Made by a program: the position numbers and the translations under genes. A model generated the notes under the pieces. That model made no database searches, was not told the DNA's origin, and worked only from the letters and a program-made list of their open reading frames with translations. This document shows positions 1 through 8,286 of a stretch of DNA of 58,687 nt, piece by piece. Each line of letters starts with the position of its first letter. The first letter of the stretch is position 1. Location: positions 1-58,687 of the forward strand of contig NZ_JAFZKX010000029.1 of assembly GCF_017551775.1 (NCBI RefSeq), in the 5' to 3' direction. This stretch comes from Fibrobacter sp. Its GTDB lineage: Bacteria; Fibrobacterota; Fibrobacteria; Fibrobacterales; Fibrobacteraceae.

Positions 1-2
1 AT

Positions 3-671
3 CTCCGTAATCAAGTTACTGGCACAATGGTTGATCCGCGCGACGGGCGCGAATATAGAACGGTAGGCATTGGAGACCATATGTGGATGCAAGAAGATTT
101 GGCATACAACACCAACAATACCGCAAATCTTTATACGTGGACACAAGCGATGGGAGGCCTTCCCGATTCGCTTGACGAAGGCGATTATTTAAACAGCTAT
201 ATTCAAGGAATTTGTCCAGATGGATGGCGAGTGATGTCATATAGCGATGCCGGGGAACTTTCCGACTATTTTAGAGCGCTGAGTAACGGCGGATATCAAT
301 TTGAAGAAAAATGCTATGTCGGAAAAACGGGATGGAAATACGATGACAGGACCTACCCTGAGTTCTTTAAAGGACCAGATTGCATGAATACAGACTTCAC
401 CGCTAAAAACATTTCAATTACCACCATAACATCAAAGGAAAACGATAAGGGGCATGTGGCGGGATTGTGGATATCTGGAGCAAAGCCCAAGAAGGGAGCC
501 GCACTGATAATAGAGAATGCAGTCTACACGGGGCAAATTTCGTATTCATTCAGTAAATCCGCCTATTATGACTTTTCATCTTACCTGTCTATCCGGTGCG
601 TAAAAAATGAAGAGCGGGAAATAGTATATAAAACGGCGAAGGACGCTCCTATATACACTACACATAGATAG
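3..671 (+). CDS. FISUMP-domain protein, 5' end cut by window
   Basis: The frame is open from base 3, and the residues before the first ATG at 27 (LRNQVTGT) already fit the family, so the ATG is internal and the true start lies outside the window. Visible are the domain opening DPRDGREYRTVGIGDHMWMQ, the central ICPDGWRVMS and the closing SIRCVKNE, which are hallmarks of the Fibrobacter succinogenes major paralogous domain (TIGR02145). These domains are usually exported or lipid-anchored in this phylum and have no established biochemical role. The domain is about 200 residues and complete apart from its first residues. A short tail of about 20 residues follows. The gene is AT-richer than the GH116 gene that follows 73 bases later. 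No terminator was seen between them. Confidence 0.85.
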   Translation, partial: LRNQVTGTMVDPRDGREYRTVGIGDHMWMQEDLAYNTNNTANLYTWTQAMGGLPDSLDEGDYLNSYIQGICPDGWRVMSYSDAGELSDYFRALSNGGYQFEEKCYVGKTGWKYDDRTYPEFFKGPDCMNTDFTAKNISITTITSKENDKGHVAGLWISGAKPKKGAALIIENAVYTGQISYSFSKSAYYDFSSYLSIRCVKNEEREIVYKTAKDAPIYTTHR

Positions 672-744
672 CTCTATAGTTTTTGCTCATTATCCCTTCT
701 ACGTTTTACTACCTTTCTATCCGGAAAAAATTAAACCCAAATTC

Positions 745-3700
745 ATGGATCATACTATGAGCATCAAAGATTACCTCGCCGGCGCCAAGATGGCCGGTTC
801 CGTCCAGAAACTCATGACACCGGGCCTCGCCGTGGAATTCATCCAACCGTGGTACACCCCGCTTTCCACGACGCCCTCCACCACGGGTATCGCCGTGGGC
901 GGTATCGGCTCTACGTTTACGGCAACACCTGCCGGCACAACTCCCGTGATGAACGTGATGCCGGGCGTGCAGGTCCGCACCGAAAAGCCCGCCGACCTCC
1001 GCTTCAACAACTTCTTCTTCCGCGAATCCGTGATTGGCGCCAAGGCCGCCCTCGAAATCGGCGACTTCGCCGGCTTCACGCAGATGCTCGCCAAGTACCC
1101 GCTCGTGGACGCCAAGGGCGAAGCACTCTTTACCGCCGCTGAACTTGCCGACAAGAAGAAGGCCGAGGCCAAGCTCAACAAGGCCATCGCCGAAAAGGAT
1201 TTCTTCAAGAACAACAAGGCCGCCTTCGAACGCTGGCACATCGAATGGAGCGACCGCACCGCCGCCCTCCTGAACAAGGCCGGTGCAGAACTCAACCGCA
1301 GCGCCGTCATCGACTTCTTCAACGGCGTCGTCGGCGAAAAGATTGCCCGCCAGGGCGCCCTCACCGCCGCCTGGGCAGACGACAAGGAATTCCTGGGCCA
1401 AGAAGGCTACGATGCCGCCAAGATGCAGTATAGCGCCCTCTACCCGGTGAGCGAAACCAAGTACGAAGGCAAGGGCGTGCAGATTGTGAAGACCCAGTCC
1501 AGCTACGTGACTCCGGGTGACGAACGCCTCTCCAGCCTCCCCGTGAACGCCACCGTGTTCACTCTCGAAAACACCACCAAGGAAGTCCGCGAAGTGACCA
1601 TCGTACAGGTGCAGGACTGCATCGCCGGCTACATGGCCAAGAAGGACCGCCAAGGCGTGCAGGACTCGAGCTTCGTGCTCGTGCCGTCGGCCCGCTTCCC
1701 GAAGGGTGTCAAGTTCAGCAAGACTGCAAGCGACGGACGCGAAGTGCGCGGCCTGCAGTTCTACAACGAGAAGGCTCTCGCCGAAAGCGACTTCAACGGT
1801 TGCATGGGTGTTTCCGTTGCCTGGAACAAGAAGGATAACCTGAACGTCTCCGTGAAGCCGATGTTCTACCAGGACGACGCCGCCTCCGTGCTGAAGGGCG
1901 CTCTCCGTAGCGGCCGCGTCAGCGAATCCTGGGTCAAGAACGTCTACAGCGGCCGCGAAACGATGGCCGGTGCCGTCGCCGTGACCGTGGTTTTGAAGCC
2001 CAAGCAGAAGGTCAGCTTCCAGTTCAACCTGGTGCTCGACTTCCCCGAAATCAAGCTGAACAAGCTCACTTCCGCCAAGAAGTACACCGCCTTCTACCCC
2101 GAAGCATTCGGCCGCGTAGAAGCCATGCTCGACGAAGCCCTCTCCGCCGACAAGAACTTCGACGCCCGCCTCAAGGCCTTTGAAAACCTCGTGCCGAAAA
2201 AGGCCGTCGCCAAGATTTACAAGACTGCCGCCAAGCAGAACGAATTCAAGAGCCTCGCCATCAACACGCTCAGCTTCCTCGCCGAAGCCACCGTGTGGGA
2301 CAAGGACGACCGCTTCCTCGTTCGCGAATGCGCCGACTATCCGTTCTTCAACTCGCTGGACGTCTACTTCTACGGTAGTTTCAGCCTCATGGCCCTCATG
2401 CCGCGCCTTGACGGCGTGGTGATGAAGCGCTTCGGTGACGCCATCCTCGCGGTGAACAACAACCGCCGCCGTCACCACGAATACGTGAACCATCCGTTCG
2501 CCGACCTCCCGGATCCGAAACTCGAAGGCCCGCGCGCCGTGCGTGGCGCCGTGATTCACGACCTCGGAAGCCCCTTCGATGCCGAACCGGATGCCTACGA
2601 CTGGCACAACGTGAAGGAATGGAAGGATCTCGCCCCGAAGTACGTGCTGATGGTTCTCCGCCACTTCCACAAGACGCAGGACATGCAGAACCTGCAGGAC
2701 TGCAAGGAAGCCGTCTATGCCGCAATGGAATACCTCGAGAAGATGGTGAACGAAGGCGAAAACTTCCCGCTCACCCACGGTACTGACGATACGTTTGACA
2801 ACCTCTCCAGCCACGGCATTTCCGTGTACTGCGGTAGCCTCTGGATTGCCGGCCTCCGTGCTGCGGCCAAGATTGCCGAACTCCTCGGCGACAAGGCCCA
2901 GGCCGACATTTGGAACGCCAAGGCCGACTCCGCCAACAAGGAATTCGACGAAGCCCTGTGGGACGAAGCCGAAGGTTACTACCACTTCTTCGTGACTCCG
3001 ATGGAAGCCAAGGACATCGTTGCCGACAAGCTCCCGAAACTGGCTGATGCCATCAAGGAAACTCTCGTCATTGACGGTAACGACGTGAAGGCCGCCCTCA
3101 AGGCTATCAACGAATGGCTCAACTCCGGCGAAATTCCGAGCGACGTGGAACTTTCCAAGAACGAACTCCGCGGCCTCAAGAAGGCATGGCTCACCGCCCA
3201 GTGCAAGGAAGCCTTTACCGCCAGCTGGAACGCCAAGATCGCCAACGACTGCGACGACGTCTTCGCCGACACGATGCTCGCCGACACCTACCTCCGCCTC
3301 CTCGGCCTGAAGCCGATCAGCGACGAAAAGAAGGCCAAGGCGAACCTGCTCCGCGTATTCAACACGAACTACAAGGCCAACAGCCCGCTCATCGGTGCCG
3401 CAAACCTTGTCCGCAAGGATGGTTCTCCGCTCGATGAATTCAACTTCCAGGCTCACGACGTATGGATCGGCATCCAGTACAGCATCATGACCGCCATGAT
3501 GTTCCACGGCCTCGAGAAGGAAGCTGCCGTCATGGGCGATTCCATGATCCGCAACCTCTACGACGAAGCCCGCATCCCGTTCGCCGCACCGGAAGGATTC
3601 AACGGCTCCTGCCGCCTGCACCCGGAAGCGCTCGTGAAGGCTTTCGGCCTGAGCGCTACCGCCGCCGACAAGATGCACAAGGAACTCCTGAAGAAGGGCG

Positions 3701-3894
3701 CCCTCCTTGCCGACAGCCGCATCAGCCCGAAGCTCCCCCGCAATCTGCCCGCCTTCGTGAAGGCCTTCGGCGCCATTGCCAAGAGCAACAAGGTTGAGGC
3801 GAGCGCGCTGTTCATGCTGCTCCACAGCACGGCTCTGAAGTACACCGCCGGCAAATACTTCCGCCCCGGCATGGTGTTCGCTCTGCTGTATTAA
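745..3894 (+). CDS. GH116 family glycosidase (GBA2-like), cytoplasmic
   Basis: This 1049-residue protein belongs to the glycoside hydrolase 116 group, relatives of the non-lysosomal glucosylceramidase GBA2 and bacterial beta-glucosidases. An N-terminal beta-rich domain (about 1-480) is followed by the alpha/alpha barrel. Family landmarks are LDVYFYGSFSLM (about 538-549), IHDLGSP, GTDDTFDNLSSHG (679-691) followed by YCGSLWIAGL, and DVWIGIQYS. By comparison with the family, D685 in DDTFDN is the likely acid/base. The nucleophile region ECADYPFFNSLD (528-539) is less clear: a Glu sits at 528 and an Asp at 531. There is no signal peptide, so it probably acts on imported oligosaccharides or glycosides. 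It is longer than typical bacterial members of about 800 residues. The start could instead be ATG 757 (MSIKDYL); neither has a clear Shine-Dalgarno. Codon use is strongly GC-biased. The substrate is not known. Confidence 0.82.
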   Translation: MDHTMSIKDYLAGAKMAGSVQKLMTPGLAVEFIQPWYTPLSTTPSTTGIAVGGIGSTFTATPAGTTPVMNVMPGVQVRTEKPADLRFNNFFFRESVIGAKAALEIGDFAGFTQMLAKYPLVDAKGEALFTAAELADKKKAEAKLNKAIAEKDFFKNNKAAFERWHIEWSDRTAALLNKAGAELNRSAVIDFFNGVVGEKIARQGALTAAWADDKEFLGQEGYDAAKMQYSALYPVSETKYEGKGVQIVKTQSSYVTPGDERLSSLPVNATVFTLENTTKEVREVTIVQVQDCIAGYMAKKDRQGVQDSSFVLVPSARFPKGVKFSKTASDGREVRGLQFYNEKALAESDFNGCMGVSVAWNKKDNLNVSVKPMFYQDDAASVLKGALRSGRVSESWVKNVYSGRETMAGAVAVTVVLKPKQKVSFQFNLVLDFPEIKLNKLTSAKKYTAFYPEAFGRVEAMLDEALSADKNFDARLKAFENLVPKKAVAKIYKTAAKQNEFKSLAINTLSFLAEATVWDKDDRFLVRECADYPFFNSLDVYFYGSFSLMALMPRLDGVVMKRFGDAILAVNNNRRRHHEYVNHPFADLPDPKLEGPRAVRGAVIHDLGSPFDAEPDAYDWHNVKEWKDLAPKYVLMVLRHFHKTQDMQNLQDCKEAVYAAMEYLEKMVNEGENFPLTHGTDDTFDNLSSHGISVYCGSLWIAGLRAAAKIAELLGDKAQADIWNAKADSANKEFDEALWDEAEGYYHFFVTPMEAKDIVADKLPKLADAIKETLVIDGNDVKAALKAINEWLNSGEIPSDVELSKNELRGLKKAWLTAQCKEAFTASWNAKIANDCDDVFADTMLADTYLRLLGLKPISDEKKAKANLLRVFNTNYKANSPLIGAANLVRKDGSPLDEFNFQAHDVWIGIQYSIMTAMMFHGLEKEAAVMGDSMIRNLYDEARIPFAAPEGFNGSCRLHPEALVKAFGLSATAADKMHKELLKKGALLADSRISPKLPRNLPAFVKAFGAIAKSNKVEASALFMLLHSTALKYTAGKYFRPGMVFALLY

Positions 3895-3917
3895 GACCGC
3901 TCGTGCTTAATCTGAGC

Positions 3918-3946
3918 AACGCCCAGTTAATACTGGGCGTTTGTTG
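3918..3946 (+). terminator. Intrinsic terminator after GH116 gene
   Basis: A perfect 9-bp stem AACGCCCAG / CTGGGCGTT with a TTAATA loop, followed by TGTTGTT, lies 24 bases after the GH116 stop codon. Confidence 0.75.
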
Positions 3947-3999
3947 TTCACGAAAAGTAAATAGCGGCTTGACTTCGGCTGTTTTATCCTCAAGCTTAA

Positions 4000-4027
4000 A
4001 AGGGGCGCCCCTCGCGGAGCGCCCCTT
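4000..4027 (-). terminator. Terminator of the lipoprotein/regulator operon
   Basis: The stem AAGGGGCGC / GCGCCCCTT has a 10-base loop. Read on the minus strand it is followed by TTTT, and it lies about 37 bases downstream of the stop of the minus-strand lipoprotein gene. It may also work in the plus direction. Confidence 0.75.
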
Positions 4028-4063
4028 ACTCTTCATAGGAGAAAAAAAGTTCTATTACACTCT

Positions 4064-4804
4064 TTATTCGGGTTCTTTCAGCGGAATAGCTTCACTTTGT
4101 TCAAGAACCACATAGTTCAGGCTGGAATAGCGGGCATTCAGCGTAAATTTCACGGTCGCCACGCACATGCAATCGTATGTCACGGAGTTATTCCGAGCGA
4201 CTTCAATATGTATAGTATCGCCGGCAAGGTCGACCGAAACCATTCTCGGAGACTTGAGCTGATCCATGAAAGCAACAGCCTCGTCTTCATCGCAAGGGAT
4301 TCTAAAGTAGTCGTTCACCAAGATATTGACAGAATCCGCAGTTACAGACTTGGATGCATAAGGCACCTGCACATCCTTGGGAGTATCCGGCGTATCCACG
4401 AAATCAGAGTCCCCCGCTTCCACGGCAACATCCATCAAGTACTCGAAAGAAACGTTTCTCGGAATCACGGAAACATCACTGCGATCTCTCTCCGACGAAG
4501 ACGATTCCGGATCCGGCTGAATATAGTGTGAGCTGCCTTTCTGCGAACTGCTGCTCAAATCCAATTCTTCATACGACGAACTTGAAACTTCACCGGCCAA
4601 ACGCTCAGACGAACTCCATTCAAAATCGTTCGTCATTTCAGATGAGCAAGGTGTAACATCCACATTCGCAACGGACGAACTGGAATTATTCGCAATCGGG
4701 TTGGAATTGGGGTCTATAGTCCCGCCCGCCAATTTTTCTCCGGAGCAAGCAAACAGGAACACCAACAGGAAAGCGCCCGAAACAGATGCAAACTTTTTAA
4801 GCAT
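4064..4804 (-). CDS. Ser-rich lipoprotein co-transcribed with DUF4423 regulator
   Basis: The 246-residue protein starts MLKKFASVSGAFLLVFLFAC, a lipoprotein signal with a lipobox ending at Cys20. Residues of about 30-105 form a linker rich in Ser runs (SSSSVAN, SSSERLAG, SSSYEE), a common style for anchored Fibrobacter surface proteins. The C-terminal part of about 140 residues is predicted globular, with two Cys in YDCMCVATVKF; I do not recognise the fold. The start codon lies inside the end of the upstream regulator gene (8-base overlap), so the two are translated from one message and probably coupled. The regulator may therefore control this lipoprotein. A terminator follows. No function is proposed. 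Confidence 0.8.
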   Translation of the reverse strand: MLKKFASVSGAFLLVFLFACSGEKLAGGTIDPNSNPIANNSSSSVANVDVTPCSSEMTNDFEWSSSERLAGEVSSSSYEELDLSSSSQKGSSHYIQPDPESSSSERDRSDVSVIPRNVSFEYLMDVAVEAGDSDFVDTPDTPKDVQVPYASKSVTADSVNILVNDYFRIPCDEDEAVAFMDQLKSPRMVSVDLAGDTIHIEVARNNSVTYDCMCVATVKFTLNARYSSLNYVVLEQSEAIPLKEPE

Positions 4805-5630
4805 GACAAGGCTCCTTTATCTTGTCCGTGACTGGGAAAAACTGAAAGTTCATTCGGAAAACCTGGTTCTGGTCATTGTATTCGTTCGCTATGGAGAGGA
4901 TTTTCTTGCAGCAGGCATCTATTTCTGCAATAATCCTCTTGTTCGCTTCTTCATTCACGCTGAGCGTAATCCCTGCGAAATAGCGTTCGCTCGGAGAATA
5001 ACGGTCGACGGCACGGGCCGCCATGTTGGCCATCTCCTTGTGCATGGCTCGGATCGCGATGGGCAAAGCCTCCTTCGAGCCGATGACGGTCTGCTCCGTC
5101 TGTGAATAGACCTTGTCACCATCCTTCTTCAAGAATCCGGCCTTGAGCAAGAAGTTCAAAATGTCACGGACTTCCTCAGCAGACACGTGCTCCTTGCATT
5201 CTTCGGCGATATCGCGCGGGCAAGCCCCCGGCATCATCGGGATAAGTTCCCTCAATACGGGATACTTCCAAGATTCATAATACTGGAAGGCATCCCCATC
5301 GACAACGCGCACCTTGTGTTCCAGTGCAATCCTCTGCATTTCAAGGAGCGCAGTCTTCTTGACAGAATCCTTTTCGGCATTGCAGAATGTAACGAGTTCA
5401 TAGAAATAATCTTCCTCGAATCCAACAAGCCCCATCGACCTAGCCACAGAAATAGCCTTGACCTTCGAGAGCTTGCTCTGGCCCATGCAAACAAGTTTAA
5501 GGAAATTTGGAGAAGAAAAACCGGCACTCTTGCAGAATTCACGCCACGAGAACGCACCCAGACGCTTGCGTTCATCGTAATAATCTTGCAAATACAGGTG
5601 GTAGTCCTTATATTCGAGAATCGACTTCAT
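4797..5630 (-). CDS. TIGR02147/DUF4423 family putative transcriptional regulator
   Basis: This protein of 277 residues begins MKSILEYKDYHLYLQDYYDE, the usual opening of the TIGR02147 family, which is strongly expanded in Fibrobacter. Residues of about 25-65 (SWREFCKSAGFSSPNFLKLV and onwards) look like a helix-turn-helix segment. The rest is the DUF4423 helical part, including an RDILNFLLKAGFLKKDGDKVY winged-helix-like stretch and a terminal sequence on residue packing and dimerisation that I cannot assign further. I chose ATG 5630 over the upstream TTG at 5669 because it matches the family start and because a good promoter lies immediately before it. It overlaps the downstream lipoprotein gene by 8 bases, a pairing often seen with this family. 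The DNA target and signal are unknown. Confidence 0.8.
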   Translation of the reverse strand: MKSILEYKDYHLYLQDYYDERKRLGAFSWREFCKSAGFSSPNFLKLVCMGQSKLSKVKAISVARSMGLVGFEEDYFYELVTFCNAEKDSVKKTALLEMQRIALEHKVRVVDGDAFQYYESWKYPVLRELIPMMPGACPRDIAEECKEHVSAEEVRDILNFLLKAGFLKKDGDKVYSQTEQTVIGSKEALPIAIRAMHKEMANMAARAVDRYSPSERYFAGITLSVNEEANKRIIAEIDACCKKILSIANEYNDQNQVFRMNFQFFPVTDKIKEPCHA

Positions 5631-5637
5631 ATACGGG

Positions 5638-5666
5638 AATATACTTTTTTTGACAAAGTAAGTCAA
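5638..5666 (-). promoter_or_regulatory. Sigma-70-type promoter, leaderless regulator message
   Basis: On the minus strand TTGACT (5661-5666) and TATATT (5638-5643) are separated by exactly 17 bases. Only 7 bases lie between the -10 box and the ATG at 5630, so transcription should start at or one base before the start codon. There is no Shine-Dalgarno sequence. Confidence 0.7.
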
Positions 5667-5824
5667 CAAGCCCTATTATACAAAATTTGAATTTTTGCGC
5701 TATTTAAATCATTTTTAAGATAAATATAAAAAGCACATCAACTCATATAATACATATTGTATAATATAGAAAATCATCACCATCGCCTTAGTCCTACCAC
5801 GGAGCAATTTTTACGGTCTCGATT

Positions 5825-6025
5825 CTAGGCACACAAAGGAAAATCCCCCGCATCGGCGAGGGACTTCTTGTGTTTCAAGTTCCGGTTGTACTTTGTCTTG
5901 TCGCGGACAACCCTAGTCCGTAACGTGGCTCCGTTCTGGGAGCCGTCTATGCGGAGCATGCGCATTACATCGCTTTCTTTGGCATCGGCAACCTTGCCGA
6001 CCGCCTTGCACTTGTGTCTAGCCAT
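5825..6025 (-). CDS. Small basic protein, candidate ArfA/BrfA-like ribosome-rescue factor
   Basis: The 66-residue ORF opens MARHKCKAVGKV and has a perfect AAGGAGG ribosome site 5 bases before the ATG; the upstream in-frame TTG at 6046 has none. The middle is polar and the C-terminal half is very basic, with TRVVRDKTKYNRNLKHKK at 37-54. That stretch resembles, from memory, the L-R-x-R-V...K-x-x-Y-x-R-x-x-K-H pattern of ArfA-type factors, which bind stalled ribosomes lacking a stop codon. After KHKK the remaining 12 residues (SLADAGDFPLCA) are unlike the rest, and their codons form a hairpin followed by a T-run. The transcript would then often end before the stop codon, as known for arfA and brfA genes. 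The coding call is fairly safe. The functional assignment is an inference; it could be an unrelated basic protein. Confidence 0.6.
   Translation of the reverse strand: MARHKCKAVGKVADAKESDVMRMLRIDGSQNGATLRTRVVRDKTKYNRNLKHKKSLADAGDFPLCA
5837..5862 (-). terminator. Terminator-like hairpin inside the coding region
   Basis: On the minus strand CCCTCGC, loop CGAT and GCGGGGG form a 7-bp stem with one G-U pair (5845-5862), directly followed by ATTTTCCT (5837-5844). An outer ACACAA/TTGTGT pairing could extend it. It covers codons 55-63 of the small basic protein, ahead of the stop codon at 5825-5827. Confidence 0.65.
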
Positions 6026-6094
6026 AGGGGCCTCCTTGAGTGACAAATATAAATATTTATATTTTATGTAAATAATCCTAAAAAGGAGAATACC

Positions 6095-7207
6095 TTGAAA
6101 AAGCTTTTCGCTCTTGCCATCACAGCGACATTATTAATCGCTTGCGGTGACGACAATCCTTCTGAACCAGATACCGAATTGTCTTCTTCCGAGGAAGTAA
6201 ACCTCAGTTCGTCTTCCAAAGAGCCTGGTTCTTCATCCGAAGGGCAAGAAAAGCGCAACTCTTCTTCTAGCAACCAAGAAGTAAATTCTTCTAGCGATAC
6301 AAACATCTCTAGTTCTAGCATCGGTTCTTCGGAATCCAAAGCAGAATCATCATCTTCTTCAAATGCAACAGAATCCTCGTCTTCCATAAATATTGAAATC
6401 CCTTCTGTATTTGGAGACGACAAATTAGTCTTAAAAGAAATTCCAACATTCGGCGAGTTAGATGGCAAGCCCTATTTTTATACGACACAATCCAGATGCA
6501 CCTATAAAAATGGCATATTCTCCATCACGCCCTATACATCTGAATACGCATACTTTTACAACATTTCAAATGACACGCTAACATTTAACTATGTTAAATC
6601 AGAAAAAGTTCTTTTAGGGACATATGAAGATTCAAAGCTAAAAGAAACTCTTCTCGGCCCAAACAAATCTATCGAAGGCCAATGGGAAAAGCTCTGCTAT
6701 TTCAACCTAAATGGCGACTATTCTAATTGTGAACAAAGCTATTCCTTCATTATTTCAAAAGATACCATCTATATTGTTTATACAGTTTCACACGACGCTG
6801 ATTATGAAATTTTCAGGCTTATTGAAAAAATCACGCATTCTCAATTGGGAATATTCGACGAGATGTCTCAAGCAGAACGTTCTGCAAAGTATGCGGAAAA
6901 AGGAATTTCAATCGATTCTTCTAGTTCAAAGAAACTGATTCAAATCAATAACACAAATACCTTATCTATTGACGAATTAACTTTTAAAGTTAAAAACAAC
7001 GAAACAAACTCATTAAAACTCGTAATATCGAATAGCACAAAAGAATGTACCTTGACACAAGAATACACGCCTATCAAATCATCTAAATATTGTTCCGAAG
7101 AATACCTTCCCTATCTCCAAATTGATGATTTTGATGGCTACGTTTCTTCGTATGGGATAAGCAACGAAGAAGAATTTGACACTTGCTTAGAGAGCCTCTT
7201 GAATTGA
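6095..7207 (+). CDS. Ser-rich lipoprotein of unknown function
   Basis: The start is a TTG at 6095, supported by AAGGAG seven bases upstream and by the signal sequence KKLFALAITATLLIAC with the lipobox Cys at 17. A linker of about 85 residues follows, made of Asp/Glu/Asn-spaced runs of four or five Ser. The globular part (about 105-370) is AT-rich in codon use and contains several Cys (RCTYKNG, KLCYFNL, NCEQSY, KECTL, KYCSEE, DTCLE), possibly disulfide-bonded after export. I do not recognise the domain. It is divergent from the small basic gene across a 69-base AT-rich region. Its stop overlaps the start of tilS (TTGA), so it is transcribed into the tilS operon. Confidence 0.8.
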   Translation: MKKLFALAITATLLIACGDDNPSEPDTELSSSEEVNLSSSSKEPGSSSEGQEKRNSSSSNQEVNSSSDTNISSSSIGSSESKAESSSSSNATESSSSINIEIPSVFGDDKLVLKEIPTFGELDGKPYFYTTQSRCTYKNGIFSITPYTSEYAYFYNISNDTLTFNYVKSEKVLLGTYEDSKLKETLLGPNKSIEGQWEKLCYFNLNGDYSNCEQSYSFIISKDTIYIVYTVSHDADYEIFRLIEKITHSQLGIFDEMSQAERSAKYAEKGISIDSSSSKKLIQINNTNTLSIDELTFKVKNNETNSLKLVISNSTKECTLTQEYTPIKSSKYCSEEYLPYLQIDDFDGYVSSYGISNEEEFDTCLESLLN

Positions 7208-8286
7208 CAATCGATATTGCAGATAGAATTCGCCGTCATGGGTTCAAGCGCCTGCTGCTTGCGGTTTCGGGCGGTCTCGATTCTATTTGTCTGGCACATT
7301 ACTTTATCAAAAATCGCGAAGCGCTCGGGATTGAATGGCTAGGAATTGCGCATGTGCATCACGGATTGCGCGAAGGCACTGCCGACCGCGACGCCCAATT
7401 TGTCGAAGCATTCGCCAAGTCGCACGGCATTCCGTTTTTCTTGAAGAAGCTGGATGGCAATGCGCTAAAAACTGCGGAGGGTTCACTCGAAGAGAACGCG
7501 AGGGATGCGAGGTACGAAGCGCTGATGGGTATTGCTGAGGCCAACAAATGCGCAATTGTAACCGCGCACCATGCAGGCGACCAGGCGGAAACGATGTACA
7601 TGCGGCTCCGGCGCGGAACGACGCTTGCAGGCATGAGAGGTATTCAAGCCCTTCGACAAAATATCTACCGGCCGTTTCTGGACATCACCCGCGAAGAACT
7701 GCTCGCCTACGCCCGAGAAAACGGTCTCGAATGGTGCGAAGACGAAAGCAATGCCGACGTAAAATTCGCCCGCAACTTCATCCGGCACGATGCTCTTCCC
7801 CACCTCGAAGAAACATGCCCCGGCGCGACAATGCAACTCTGCCGCATCGCCGGACTTGCGGACAGGGCTTATGCGAAAGTGATGGAGGCTTGTGAGAGAG
7901 TTTTTAGCCCGGCTTTGCGGACGGAAAATGCTGATGCTGATCTTCATCAGCATGACATGAAGGGCGACAATCAGCATGACACCGTCGCCGGGATGACACA
8001 GTACATTTCCCTGAACAAGAAGGCGCTCCGGAAGATGCTCCTGGAACATGCCGACTCCGACCTTTCCGAAATGTTCCGCCTGTGGCTATCGGAACAGGGG
8101 CTCCGCTTCCCCATCGCCTTCTTCTACGGCCCCAAAGAGCCCGCACATATCAAAATCCCCCATCGGGCAGCCTACCGCAGGCGTTCTATCGTGAAAAATG
8201 GCCATACTGTCCGAATTTGCGCATTTGAAAGCGCTGAAGCGGCCCTAAAATTTGTATCTTGCGAGAGTAAAGAAAAAGGATACTAA
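7204..8286 (+). CDS. tilS: tRNA(Ile)-lysidine synthase TilS
   Basis: TilS uses ATP and lysine to convert C34 of the tRNA-Ile CAU anticodon to lysidine, allowing AUA decoding. The PP-loop AVSGGLDSICLAHYF lies near the N terminus, followed by VHHGLR, TAHHAGDQAET and RRGTTLAGMRGI, all standard for the family. At about 360 residues it is on the short side, with a reduced C-terminal region. No ATG is available; I chose the TTG at 7204, which overlaps the preceding stop as TTGA. An in-frame TTG at 7183 is the alternative. A stretch around residues 240-265 (ADADLHQHDM...DNQHDTVAG) is encoded by a genomic repeat and looks like an in-frame insertion. The stop overlaps the ftsH start as TAATG. Confidence 0.9.
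   Translation: MTIDIADRIRRHGFKRLLLAVSGGLDSICLAHYFIKNREALGIEWLGIAHVHHGLREGTADRDAQFVEAFAKSHGIPFFLKKLDGNALKTAEGSLEENARDARYEALMGIAEANKCAIVTAHHAGDQAETMYMRLRRGTTLAGMRGIQALRQNIYRPFLDITREELLAYARENGLEWCEDESNADVKFARNFIRHDALPHLEETCPGATMQLCRIAGLADRAYAKVMEACERVFSPALRTENADADLHQHDMKGDNQHDTVAGMTQYISLNKKALRKMLLEHADSDLSEMFRLWLSEQGLRFPIAFFYGPKEPAHIKIPHRAAYRRRSIVKNGHTVRICAFESAEAALKFVSCESKEKGY
7927..7998 (+). repeat. REP-like repeat inserted in tilS reading frame
   Basis: Read on the minus strand this segment contains two copies of GTCATGCTGAT and the hairpin ATGCTGA/TCAGCAT followed by CAGCATT. This closely matches the 48-base palindromic units found at 13463 and 37342. It adds roughly 20 codons to tilS without breaking the frame. 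Confidence 0.6.

Noticed and set aside
709-3825. 1038-residue ORF on the minus strand
   Set aside because: It is a mirror of the GH116 gene. It has the Val/Gly/His/Glu-rich composition expected from antisense reading of GC-rich codons and no recognisable domain.
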